From positions 1 to 30,293 of the forward strand of contig DDWE01000009.1 of the NCBI GenBank assembly GCA_002345625.1: a DNA stretch of 30,293 bases, in the 5' to 3' direction. A program made the position numbers and the translations under genes. The notes under the pieces were generated by a model. That model did no database searches. It had not been told where the DNA came from and saw nothing but the letters and a program-made list of their open reading frames with translations. This document shows, in pieces, positions 14,933 through 21,488 of the stretch. The first letter of the stretch is position 1, and every line of letters starts with the position of its first letter. Source of the stretch: Desulfuromonadaceae bacterium UBA2294. Its GTDB lineage: Bacteria > Desulfobacterota > Desulfuromonadia > Desulfuromonadales > UBA2294.

Positions 14933-15925
14933 CTACATCGGTAGCCTAAAGTAGCGCCGGCGGCTGAGGCTTGCCATCCCACCTTGGGATGCCTGCTGCG
15001 CGATCTTGGTAAATGCCGCCATGTGGATGACTTGCCCAAAGGCAACCAGCGCCGCGCCTTGTAGGTGGCTTCCCTCAAGCCGGGCATCTTCTCCCACTCC
15101 CTGCGACGGGTGGGATTCCACAGCGCAGCGACCGATATTGTGCAAAAACTGGGAGACCGTTTCGGTCGTCTGCGGTGTCGACCGGCTCGGGTCTTTGCCG
15201 CGCAGGGCGTCCATGGCATAGCTGCTGATCAGTTTGGGCAGCAGGTCGTTCATAGCTGGCTGATGCGAAAGAAAATCGACCCCGACCAGAGTGCCATCAA
15301 TGAATACCGCAATACCGTTGATGTCCTTGATAGAGGCAAAGGCCTTGGCGTAATCATCCAGGGCGGTCTTTTTGAGTTCATAGGCATCACGCATCGCTCC
15401 GGTCGCGGAGGCGGTGCCAAGATCCCGATGCAGTCCCTGCACCTGATCCCAGACTTCCCCCTGATCCGAGTGATAGTTTCTCGACTCTCTGACATTACGC
15501 GTCACAGAGGCCTGTTTATGCGAGCGGATCGATCGGGCCATCAGGATGCCGGAATCCTCGAACTGTTTCGAGGTGTAGTTCCAGCGCCCCTGTTCGGTGC
15601 AGCTCACCGGGATGACGCACTTGGCCACCGGCGCAACCAGGATAGAGGTGTTGAGAACCCGGTTTTGCTTGGCGCCACGAATCTCTTCACCGTCAAGCAG
15701 CAGGGTATGGACGTCGCCACGATTGAAAACAGCAAGTTCCGGAACTGAGCCTCTCTCGCTGATCTCCTGAACCGTCAACACGCCGGTGTCGAAACCCTGG
15801 CGCATGGTCAGATAGTCGGGGCCGGTTGCTAAGGGTATGCTCAGTGGCGCGACACTCATGTTTTTGTAGGTGTAAGGCTCGTCGATCCGGATCGTCTCAA
15901 GCAGGTTGCCGATAATCGTTTCCAT
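14933..15925 (-). CDS. ARPP-1-like protein (ARG- and rhodanese-phosphatase-associated)
   Basis: 330 residues from ATG 15925, preceded by AAAGGA; the frame stays open to 16015 but that part carries the promoter. The strongest block is FNRGDVHTLLLDGEEIRGAK (67-86) and QNRVLNTSILV (87-97), then VIPVSCTEQGRW, with repeated charged/polar residues suggesting an enzyme site. I recall this pattern as the ARPP-1 domain, named for its association with ADP-ribosylglycohydrolase and rhodanese-phosphatase fusions, and proposed to be an enzyme of conflict or RNA-repair systems; its reaction is unknown. The presence of exactly such a fusion two genes downstream supports the call. It is the first gene of the operon and is read from the sigma-54 promoter 48 bases upstream. 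Confidence 0.82.
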   Translation of the reverse strand: METIIGNLLETIRIDEPYTYKNMSVAPLSIPLATGPDYLTMRQGFDTGVLTVQEISERGSVPELAVFNRGDVHTLLLDGEEIRGAKQNRVLNTSILVAPVAKCVIPVSCTEQGRWNYTSKQFEDSGILMARSIRSHKQASVTRNVRESRNYHSDQGEVWDQVQGLHRDLGTASATGAMRDAYELKKTALDDYAKAFASIKDINGIAVFIDGTLVGVDFLSHQPAMNDLLPKLISSYAMDALRGKDPSRSTPQTTETVSQFLHNIGRCAVESHPSQGVGEDARLEGSHLQGAALVAFGQVIHMAAFTKIAQQASQGGMASLSRRRYFRLPM

Positions 15926-15972
15926 GTGGGTATCCTTTTGCTGGGGCTGATTGCACGATGACTCACCATAAG

Positions 15973-15988
15973 AGCAATAGCGGTGCCA
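15973..15988 (-). promoter_or_regulatory. Sigma-54 (-24/-12) promoter of the ARPP-1 operon
   Basis: Minus strand reads TGGCACCGCTATTGCT: perfect TGGCAC, five bases, TTGCT. GG and GC are spaced by 10 as required by RpoN. It points into the ARPP-1 gene with a predicted start near 15962, and the divergent gene encodes a sigma-54 activator. Confidence 0.92.
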
Positions 15989-16084
15989 AGTTTGTAAGCA
16001 TTCGATATCGCACAATAAAACGCATAGATGTGTCTATTGCTGTTGCAGATGATGAAAAAATGTTTGTGAAAGTGTAAAAAAGTT

Positions 16085-16090
16085 TATACA
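16085..16090 (+). promoter_or_regulatory. Probable -10 of the CARF-sigma54 regulator gene
   Basis: TATACA at 16085-16090, 33 bases before the start codon. Only a poor -35 (TTTGTG, 16063-16068, 16-base gap) goes with it, which fits a weak basal promoter. Confidence 0.4.
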
Positions 16091-16095
16091 TTGGC

Positions 16096-16109
16096 TGAAA
16101 TCAATTTCA
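16096..16109. promoter_or_regulatory. Perfect 14-bp inverted repeat, candidate activator site
   Basis: TGAAATCAATTTCA: arms TGAAAT/ATTTCA around a 2-base centre. It lies 108-123 bases upstream of the sigma-54 promoter, the usual range of enhancer sites, and right at the expected transcript start of the regulator gene, so it could serve both activation and autorepression. Assignment is by position only. Confidence 0.45.
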
Positions 16110-16122
16110 GAAAGGTTCACCA

Positions 16123-17631
16123 ATGAAAAAGGTACTGTTTGCCTGGGTGGGGATGAATGATCTCAAGGCATCCCGTGAAAATAGGGTTGGAGAGTTGGGG
16201 CCCATCGCCAGAGTGGCAACGGAGCTTGAGTTTGCCCAGTTGGTGCTGCTGAATAACTACGGTGAACAAGAATCGGTGCCGGATTATGTGGCGTGGCTGC
16301 AGGGGAAGTGTCCGACGCCGGTCGAGCTGATCGGCGTTAAGCTCTCCAGCCCCATCGATTTTGCGGCGATTTATGTTGCGGCCAAGGCCCAGGTGGAGAA
16401 GGTGCTGAAGAAAAGTCGGGATCGGATTACGCCGGTCTTTCACCTCAGCCCAGGCACTCCGGCCATGCAGGCGGTCTGGATCATGCTTGGCAAGGGACCG
16501 TTCGCCGAGGCGGAGCTGGTGCAATCCTCCCGGGAGCATGGGGTTGAGCAGGTGAAGATGCCGTTTAATATCTTTGCCGAGTACATTCCCGACGCCGTTG
16601 CCGGGGCCGATCGCCGTCTGTTGCAAATCAGTGAGGGGCTGCCGGCCGAAACCGAGTTCGGCAAAATTGTGCATCAGTGTAAGGAGATGAAGCTGTTGGT
16701 CTCCCAGGCGCGGATGGTGGCGAGGCGCAATGTGCCGGTGCTGCTTGAAGGTGAAACCGGAACCGGTAAGGAGCTCTTTGCGCGCGCAATACATCAAGAG
16801 GGTGCACGGGCGAAAGGCCCCTTTGTGGCGGTCAACTGTGGTGCCATTCCGCGCGAGCTGTTCGAGGCGGAGTTCTTCGGCTACACCAAAGGGGCTTTTA
16901 CCGGTGCGACAACCGATCGGGCTGGTTATTTTGAACAGGCCGACAAAGGGACCTTGTTTCTCGACGAGCTGGGCGAGTTACCGGCGGAGGCTCAGGTCAA
17001 GATTCTTCGCGTTCTCAACGACGGCATGGTGCGCCGGTTGAATGACAAGGCGGAGCGCAAGGTCGATGTCAGGATTATTGCAGCAACCAATCGTCATCTG
17101 CTCAAAGAAGTCGCCGACGGACGTTTTCGGGCCGATCTCTTTTACCGACTCGCCGTAGCCGTACTCAAGCTGCCGCCCCTGCGGGAGCGTGAGGGGGACC
17201 TGCATCTGCTGCTGGAGGCAATGCTGGTCAGCGTGAATGATGATCTTGGGCGGGAGCCCGGCTATGTACGCAAGAAATTTTCTATAAACGCAAAAAATCT
17301 TATGGCACGGCATGGCTGGCCTGGCAATGCCAGGGAGATGCACAATACGATTTTGCGCATCTGTGTCTGGTCGCAGGTGGCGATTATTCAGGAGGAAGAT
17401 GTGCGCCGGGCACTTCTTCCTAGCACCGCCGGAACAGATAGTGATATTCTGCAAATGCCTTTGGGGGATGGGTTTAAGATCCAGGAAATTCAGGATCTTA
17501 TCACTTCTAAGTATATTCAACGCGCGCTACAGGAAACCGGCGGCAACAAAGGGAAAGCGGCTAAAATCCTCGGTCTTCCCAACTACCAGACTCTCTCGAA
17601 TTGGATGACGAAATTGGGTATCGATCGCTAA
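16123..17631 (+). CDS. CARF-domain sigma-54-dependent transcriptional activator (RtcR-like)
   Basis: 502 residues. Residues 1-~165 are a Rossmann-like sensor resembling the CARF domain of RtcR: MKKVLFAWVG opening strand and the ligand-loop motif HLSPGTPAMQAVWIML (107-122). Residues ~170-430 are a complete sigma-54 AAA+ core: Walker A GETGTGKE (210-217), the sigma-54 loop GAFTGA (257-262), Walker B LFLDELGEL with D281/E282, and ATNRHL. Residues ~455-500 are a Fis-type helix-turn-helix (GGNKGKAAKILGLPNYQTL). No receiver domain is present, so ligand binding by CARF should relieve repression. It is divergent from an operon with a consensus sigma-54 promoter, its obvious target. AAAGG precedes ATG 16123. 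Ligand unknown: a cyclic oligonucleotide or RNA terminus is plausible from the family. Confidence 0.93.
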   Translation: MKKVLFAWVGMNDLKASRENRVGELGPIARVATELEFAQLVLLNNYGEQESVPDYVAWLQGKCPTPVELIGVKLSSPIDFAAIYVAAKAQVEKVLKKSRDRITPVFHLSPGTPAMQAVWIMLGKGPFAEAELVQSSREHGVEQVKMPFNIFAEYIPDAVAGADRRLLQISEGLPAETEFGKIVHQCKEMKLLVSQARMVARRNVPVLLEGETGTGKELFARAIHQEGARAKGPFVAVNCGAIPRELFEAEFFGYTKGAFTGATTDRAGYFEQADKGTLFLDELGELPAEAQVKILRVLNDGMVRRLNDKAERKVDVRIIAATNRHLLKEVADGRFRADLFYRLAVAVLKLPPLREREGDLHLLLEAMLVSVNDDLGREPGYVRKKFSINAKNLMARHGWPGNAREMHNTILRICVWSQVAIIQEEDVRRALLPSTAGTDSDILQMPLGDGFKIQEIQDLITSKYIQRALQETGGNKGKAAKILGLPNYQTLSNWMTKLGIDR

Positions 17632-17675
17632 CTGGCATGGCTGTTGCTCTTACGGGGGGCATGGGACACGACCTC

Positions 17676-17840
17676 ATGAATTCAAAAAACTTTGAAATGC
17701 TTCGCCACGATTATGCCGAGCTTGCCAGCCTCGGCGGTATTGCCGAACTGTACGCGCAGCCGGATCCGGCGAGTTCGTTGATCAAGATGCGGCTCTTTGT
17801 CGAGCGCGTGGTCGCGCGCATAATTTGCAGGAGGGGGTAA
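17676..17840 (+). pseudogene. Stub of an HsdR/DUF4145-type N-terminus
   Basis: 54 residues from ATG 17676. MNSKNFEMLRHDYAELASL and GGIAELYAQPDPASSLIKMR resemble the first ~50 residues of type I restriction HsdR-like and DUF4145-bearing helicases, which start with such a helical module. The similarity runs to FVERVVARI, after which the frame ends (CRRG, TAA 17838-17840) and the next gene starts on the following base. A restriction subunit of about 1000 residues is thus cut to a stub, presumably by deletion joined to the membrane-protein gene. It follows the CARF regulator by 44 bases. A functional micro-protein cannot be excluded. Confidence 0.55.
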
Positions 17841-18353
17841 ATGAGTACCATTGTAATTTCCATTCTCATAATTGCAGCTGTCCTGATCCTGGGTTTTTCC
17901 CTTTGGAGCTTCTTTAAGGGTGGCTGGAAGATTCTTCACCAAAAAATCATCGGCATTTCAATATTTGCCTATGGCTGCTATCTAGCAACCCTGACCGGTT
18001 CTGCAACGGTCCTGGTCTTGCCAGGTGTCGGAGCCATTGGTGGTGGAGCACTTGTCGGGGCCGGGGCCGGGTGGCTGACTTGGGCGATCATCGGCACTGT
18101 TGGGGTCGCGACCGGGGGGGCTGGCATTGCACTTGGTAGTTTAGGGATGGCCTTGATCGGCTTAACCTTTGGCGCTGTGGGCGGTGCAGTCGGAGGTTTT
18201 GGCTTAAAAACCACTTCTTATCCCTTGGTAAACCCAATTTTCTGGGTTCCTCTTTTGATCCTCGGAATTTACTTCTGCGTTGGTCTCCGCAGAAAAAGAC
18301 TGTACAAATTGGAGCAAAGACAAGCTTTGATTGAAATGCGTTCGTGCGATTAA
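17841..18353 (+). CDS. Glycine-rich integral membrane protein (170 aa)
   Basis: ATG 17841 directly follows the TAA of the preceding stub and has a very strong SD (AGGAGGGGG). There is an N-terminal membrane helix (4-24), a second near 38-58, and then a long Gly/Ala-rich hydrophobic region (~55-122) full of GxxxG-like spacings such as GAIGGGALVGAGAG and GAVGGAVGGFG, i.e. a glycine zipper; a last helix (132-150) is followed by a basic tail RRKRLYKLEQRQ. Such zippers pack membrane helices tightly and occur in pore-forming and holin-like proteins. I recognise no family. The next gene, a membrane-anchored HEPN-like protein, begins 33 bases later, so the two may form a pair. Confidence 0.7.
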   Translation: MSTIVISILIIAAVLILGFSLWSFFKGGWKILHQKIIGISIFAYGCYLATLTGSATVLVLPGVGAIGGGALVGAGAGWLTWAIIGTVGVATGGAGIALGSLGMALIGLTFGAVGGAVGGFGLKTTSYPLVNPIFWVPLLILGIYFCVGLRRKRLYKLEQRQALIEMRSCD

Positions 18354-18386
18354 GTTGCGATTTGTCGACCGTAATGAGGTGTCTTT

Positions 18387-18923
18387 ATGTTTCTAAGTGA
18401 TATCAATTTAGTTATCCGAAAATCAAAAAAATATGAAACGGTATTGACCAAAAATTATGGCGCTGTAGGAAAGGGATTACATGAAAAGATTTCAAGTATA
18501 GAAAATCTAATTGAGGTAGATTTAATAAAGAGTTTGAGGCTTGTCGCGACTGTCAGGAATAAACTTCTACATGATGATGATTATAAAAAAATTGATAATC
18601 GAGAAGGTTTTCTTAAGGCATGTTTGCATATAGAAAAATCTCTTGGAATTAAAAAAGACATAACATTTATTCTAATAGTTGCGATGTTACAAACATTAGT
18701 AATTTTATGTGCATTTTATTTATCTCTAATTATCATTCCATTTGCACTAATGATCGATTTTTTTAAAACAATAACAAAAGATAGAGATGAAGATAACAAC
18801 CGTTACAAAAACAATTTTGAAAGTACGAGTCATGCAAAAAAAGCTCTTGCAATGATTGTCAATCAGGTAAAAGAAATTAACAAAATGTTTTTAAGTTTTC
18901 TTATTTCAACGACTAGCGATTAA
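18387..18923 (+). CDS. HEPN-like protein with membrane anchor (178 aa)
   Basis: GAGGTG before ATG 18387. Residues 1-90 are all-helical and contain RNKLLH at 57-62 within SLRLVATVRNKLLHDDDY, the R-x4-6-H motif characteristic of HEPN ribonucleases and of DUF4145-like domains. Residues 92-125 form one or two membrane segments (ITFILIVAMLQTLVILCAFY), and a soluble charged tail follows. A HEPN RNase tied to the inner membrane would be expected to act on RNA near the membrane; toxicity or defence is inferred from the family. The gene is strikingly AT-rich against its neighbours, a sign of transfer. The upstream gene encodes a Gly-zipper membrane protein. Alternative: a non-catalytic HEPN adaptor. 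Confidence 0.55.
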   Translation: MFLSDINLVIRKSKKYETVLTKNYGAVGKGLHEKISSIENLIEVDLIKSLRLVATVRNKLLHDDDYKKIDNREGFLKACLHIEKSLGIKKDITFILIVAMLQTLVILCAFYLSLIIIPFALMIDFFKTITKDRDEDNNRYKNNFESTSHAKKALAMIVNQVKEINKMFLSFLISTTSD

Positions 18924-18970
18924 TGAGAGATTAAATTGCTGATTAGAGTCGCTAGGTTATCAGAGTGAGC

Positions 18971-19612
18971 ATGCCAAAGAAAAATCGTGTAACACCTAAT
19001 GGTGAAATAATTGCGAGCACCGCTCGGGGCTCTTATATGGGTAATCGCGGTGTTCTGCATGATTATAAGGGTGAGTTAACCGCGAAACGTTGGACCCATC
19101 AGCAGTGGATCATCTGCTTGCTTAAGTTTAAGGGACGAAAGCGTCAGTTGATGGCACCTGGTTGCTATACCGAACTTTTCTTTCTCGACGAGGCGACCGC
19201 ACTGGCTGCCGGACACCGACCCTGCTGGGAGTGTAACCGTGAGCGCTACACGCACTTCAAGTATGCTTGGTTGGCTGGCAACCCAGAGTATGATTTTGAT
19301 GCCCGTACCTCGATTAAAGATATCGACAAGGTCCTCCATTCTGAGCGGGTCGATCGATTCAAGAAAAAGCCCACCTGGAGCTCGGCACTATCAGCACTAC
19401 CGAATGGCGTTATGGTTTCGCTGCCGGATGGTGGTGATGCCAGCTATTTGGTGAATGATGGTCAGCTACGGCTCTGGTCGCCAGGGGGGTATGGTCAACC
19501 GCAAGCAGTGGCAGGCGATATCAAGGTTTCCGTGTTGACTCCTCTTTCGACGGTCAATGCCATCCTGGCGGGCTATGAAGTCCAATTGTTTGATCTGGAG
19601 GCTTCACGTTAG
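18971..19612 (+). CDS. Conserved hypothetical protein with Cys pair (213 aa)
   Basis: ATG 18971 (a GTG two codons earlier is possible). The chain shows blocks I recognise from a conserved bacterial family without known function: TARGSYMGNRGVLHD (~16-30), KRWTHQQWIICLLKFKGRKR, and FLDEATALAAGHRPCWECNRERY. The C-x2-C in RPCWECNRER, with nearby His residues, suggests metal binding. No membrane segment or signal. Five bases after its stop begins a DUF429 gene, so the two are one transcriptional unit and probably act together. GC content is back to the core level after the AT-rich HEPN gene upstream. No function is proposed beyond this. Confidence 0.78.
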   Translation: MPKKNRVTPNGEIIASTARGSYMGNRGVLHDYKGELTAKRWTHQQWIICLLKFKGRKRQLMAPGCYTELFFLDEATALAAGHRPCWECNRERYTHFKYAWLAGNPEYDFDARTSIKDIDKVLHSERVDRFKKKPTWSSALSALPNGVMVSLPDGGDASYLVNDGQLRLWSPGGYGQPQAVAGDIKVSVLTPLSTVNAILAGYEVQLFDLEASR

Positions 19613-19617
19613 GGGCA

Positions 19618-20310
19618 ATGGAGAGACGATTTGTCGGCATAGACGTTCAGATCAAACGCGGCATACCTGTCGCCGTTATGGATTGCGCTGGGCGCGTGGT
19701 TGAAACATTGTGGCTGCCGGCTGAAAAGGCGGCGGCAGGTATCGAAGAGGTGATCTTTAGGCTTGGTCCGGAGAACTGCTTTGTCGGGATCGACGCTCCC
19801 CGGCAACCTATGCCGCAATTACGCACTTGGTCATGTACTCGTGGCGAATGGATGCCTTGTAAGGGAAATCGTGGCCGGCATTGCGAGCTGGTGGTCAATG
19901 CCCTCGGGCTGGCCAACCCTCAATGGACGCCGCTTGCTGATGAGGCCCCTGAATGGATGCAGTTGGGATTTGATCTCTTTCAGTCGGACGAAAAGACCGG
20001 TGCAAAGATTTTTGAGGTGTTTCCGACTGCAACCTATCGGGCCCTAGACGCGGCAAAGGATTCCGAGTCGATTAACATCCCTCTTACAGGGATGTCGCCA
20101 GGCCCGAAGGATATGCTTGATGCCATCGCTGGAGCCTTTACCGTCTGGCGCTATGTCGAAGGCAAGGGGAGCGCTGTCGGCGGCGGTGACGGCCTGGGGG
20201 AGATCATCCTGCCGACGGTGATTACCAAGGAACATCCGATTCATCGCTGGCCGGAAAAGTTGCCAGGAATTTCTGGAGTTACGGGGCGGAGTTTACTACC
20301 ATGGGCGTAG
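19618..20310 (+). CDS. DUF429 family protein, predicted RNase H-like nuclease
   Basis: 230 residues; AGGGGC precedes ATG 19618. DUF429 features of the RNase H fold are visible: first strand RFVGIDVQIKRG with D9, VGIDAPRQPMP with D59 at the second acidic strand, FEVFPTATYRAL, and the closing PGPKDMLDAIAGAFTVW with acidic residues in the last helix. These would form the metal-ion site of a nuclease or nucleotidyl-phosphate enzyme; the activity has not been established for the family as far as I know. It is linked to the preceding conserved gene. The C-terminal 40 residues (VITKEHPIHRWPEKL) are beyond the core domain. Confidence 0.82.
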   Translation: MERRFVGIDVQIKRGIPVAVMDCAGRVVETLWLPAEKAAAGIEEVIFRLGPENCFVGIDAPRQPMPQLRTWSCTRGEWMPCKGNRGRHCELVVNALGLANPQWTPLADEAPEWMQLGFDLFQSDEKTGAKIFEVFPTATYRALDAAKDSESINIPLTGMSPGPKDMLDAIAGAFTVWRYVEGKGSAVGGGDGLGEIILPTVITKEHPIHRWPEKLPGISGVTGRSLLPWA

Positions 20311-20351
20311 TTTGCTGATGCTGGTATTCCCCAACCAAATAGGGGGTTGCA

Positions 20352-21413
20352 ATGGAAGGTTCTGCTGCGCGTCTGGTCAATTCCACCACTGTAGAATCCG
20401 CAACAGGATTGCGCTCGATCAACCTTTACCAAGGTGACATCTGTGCGGCCACGGATGAACTGTTGGTGATCTCCAGCCATGCTGGCAACGATAGCCTTAC
20501 CGGCATGGTCGTCGATGCCCTCACCGAAAAATATTCCCTCGATTTTTCCCTTCTCGCCCCGGTTGTCACCCTTGAAGACCACCCCTATGTTGGCACCTTT
20601 CGCAACCAACTGAAGTGCTTGGACCAAACCCACCCAGCCAAAGAAATTCTGGTGGTTAGAATCCCCGGCGCAGAAGTGGTTAAGAAGTCGAGCTCCGAAC
20701 CGATGGAAGTCTATGACGAGGCGGTCTGGACCCTGTTCGGCGCCTTGGCAGCATGGGAGCAAAAAGGGGTCTGCTTTTCCAGCATGGCGATGCCGCTGCT
20801 GGCTGGCAGGCGGGGTTATCCCGAGCAGCAGATCATGGAAGTCATCTTGCGGCGATCTGCCAACTGGCTCAAATCTTCACAAACCATGAAGTCGATCAAC
20901 CTTTATCTCTACTCTGAACAGCAGCTGAAAACATGGAGCGATGCCATGAACTCCGCCCTTGGCCGGCGGGTTATCGATTCTGCCAAAGATAGTATCGTAC
21001 AGGCGTTGCGCGATGAAATCCTCGTGCTGATCAAAAGTTCAGGCAAGCTCACCTTGTCGCCGCTGGGCGAAGTTGTCGACCCGCTGGCTAATACCCTTTC
21101 CGAGAAGCAGATCTGTCTGCAGCAGGTATCGACGATTGGCCGCAAGCTGGTCGAAGTCATCGTTGATCAGCTGATCACCGAACGAAAACTCGAGAGCAAA
21201 GGGACTTTGGTGAATAACATCACCATGCTGAATTACGAGCAGGTTATTGCCCCGTGGATAGCCAGCCACTTCCACGCACTCAGGGTCTTCGGTAACGAAA
21301 CCGTGCACGCCAAAAGTGAGGTCAAGTATCGGCCCAAGTCGTTGCAGGATGATGATTTGGTTGCGGTGTTAACCAGCCTGAGGAGTGTGCTGCAGTTTTA
21401 TTGTCATTGGTAG
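20352..21413 (+). CDS. Macro-like domain fused to DUF4145/HEPN-like domain
   Basis: 353 residues, with AGGGGG before ATG 20352. Residues ~22-200 look like a divergent macro domain: INLYQGDICAATDELLVISS (23-42) corresponds to the vvqGDIt...aiVN start, and the segment SSMAMPLLAGRRGYPEQQ with later INLYLYSEQQLKTW corresponds to the P-x-x-x-tG-x-x-G-y-p loop and last strand. The usual Asn is replaced (SSHAGN). Residues ~210-353 are helical and close with HALRVFGNETVHAK (R311, H319), the DUF4145/HEPN signature. Macro domains bind or remove ADP-ribose or related nucleotides; a HEPN domain could be the effector. The gene stands alone before the HEPN-helicase unit. Macro assignment is tentative. Confidence 0.6.
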   Translation: MEGSAARLVNSTTVESATGLRSINLYQGDICAATDELLVISSHAGNDSLTGMVVDALTEKYSLDFSLLAPVVTLEDHPYVGTFRNQLKCLDQTHPAKEILVVRIPGAEVVKKSSSEPMEVYDEAVWTLFGALAAWEQKGVCFSSMAMPLLAGRRGYPEQQIMEVILRRSANWLKSSQTMKSINLYLYSEQQLKTWSDAMNSALGRRVIDSAKDSIVQALRDEILVLIKSSGKLTLSPLGEVVDPLANTLSEKQICLQQVSTIGRKLVEVIVDQLITERKLESKGTLVNNITMLNYEQVIAPWIASHFHALRVFGNETVHAKSEVKYRPKSLQDDDLVAVLTSLRSVLQFYCHW

Positions 21414-21488
21414 TGTATCCCGAACCATTGCATTGATCATTTAATGCCAAAAGTGCTTTAAACCCTGGCTGAATATCAAGGGATATTT

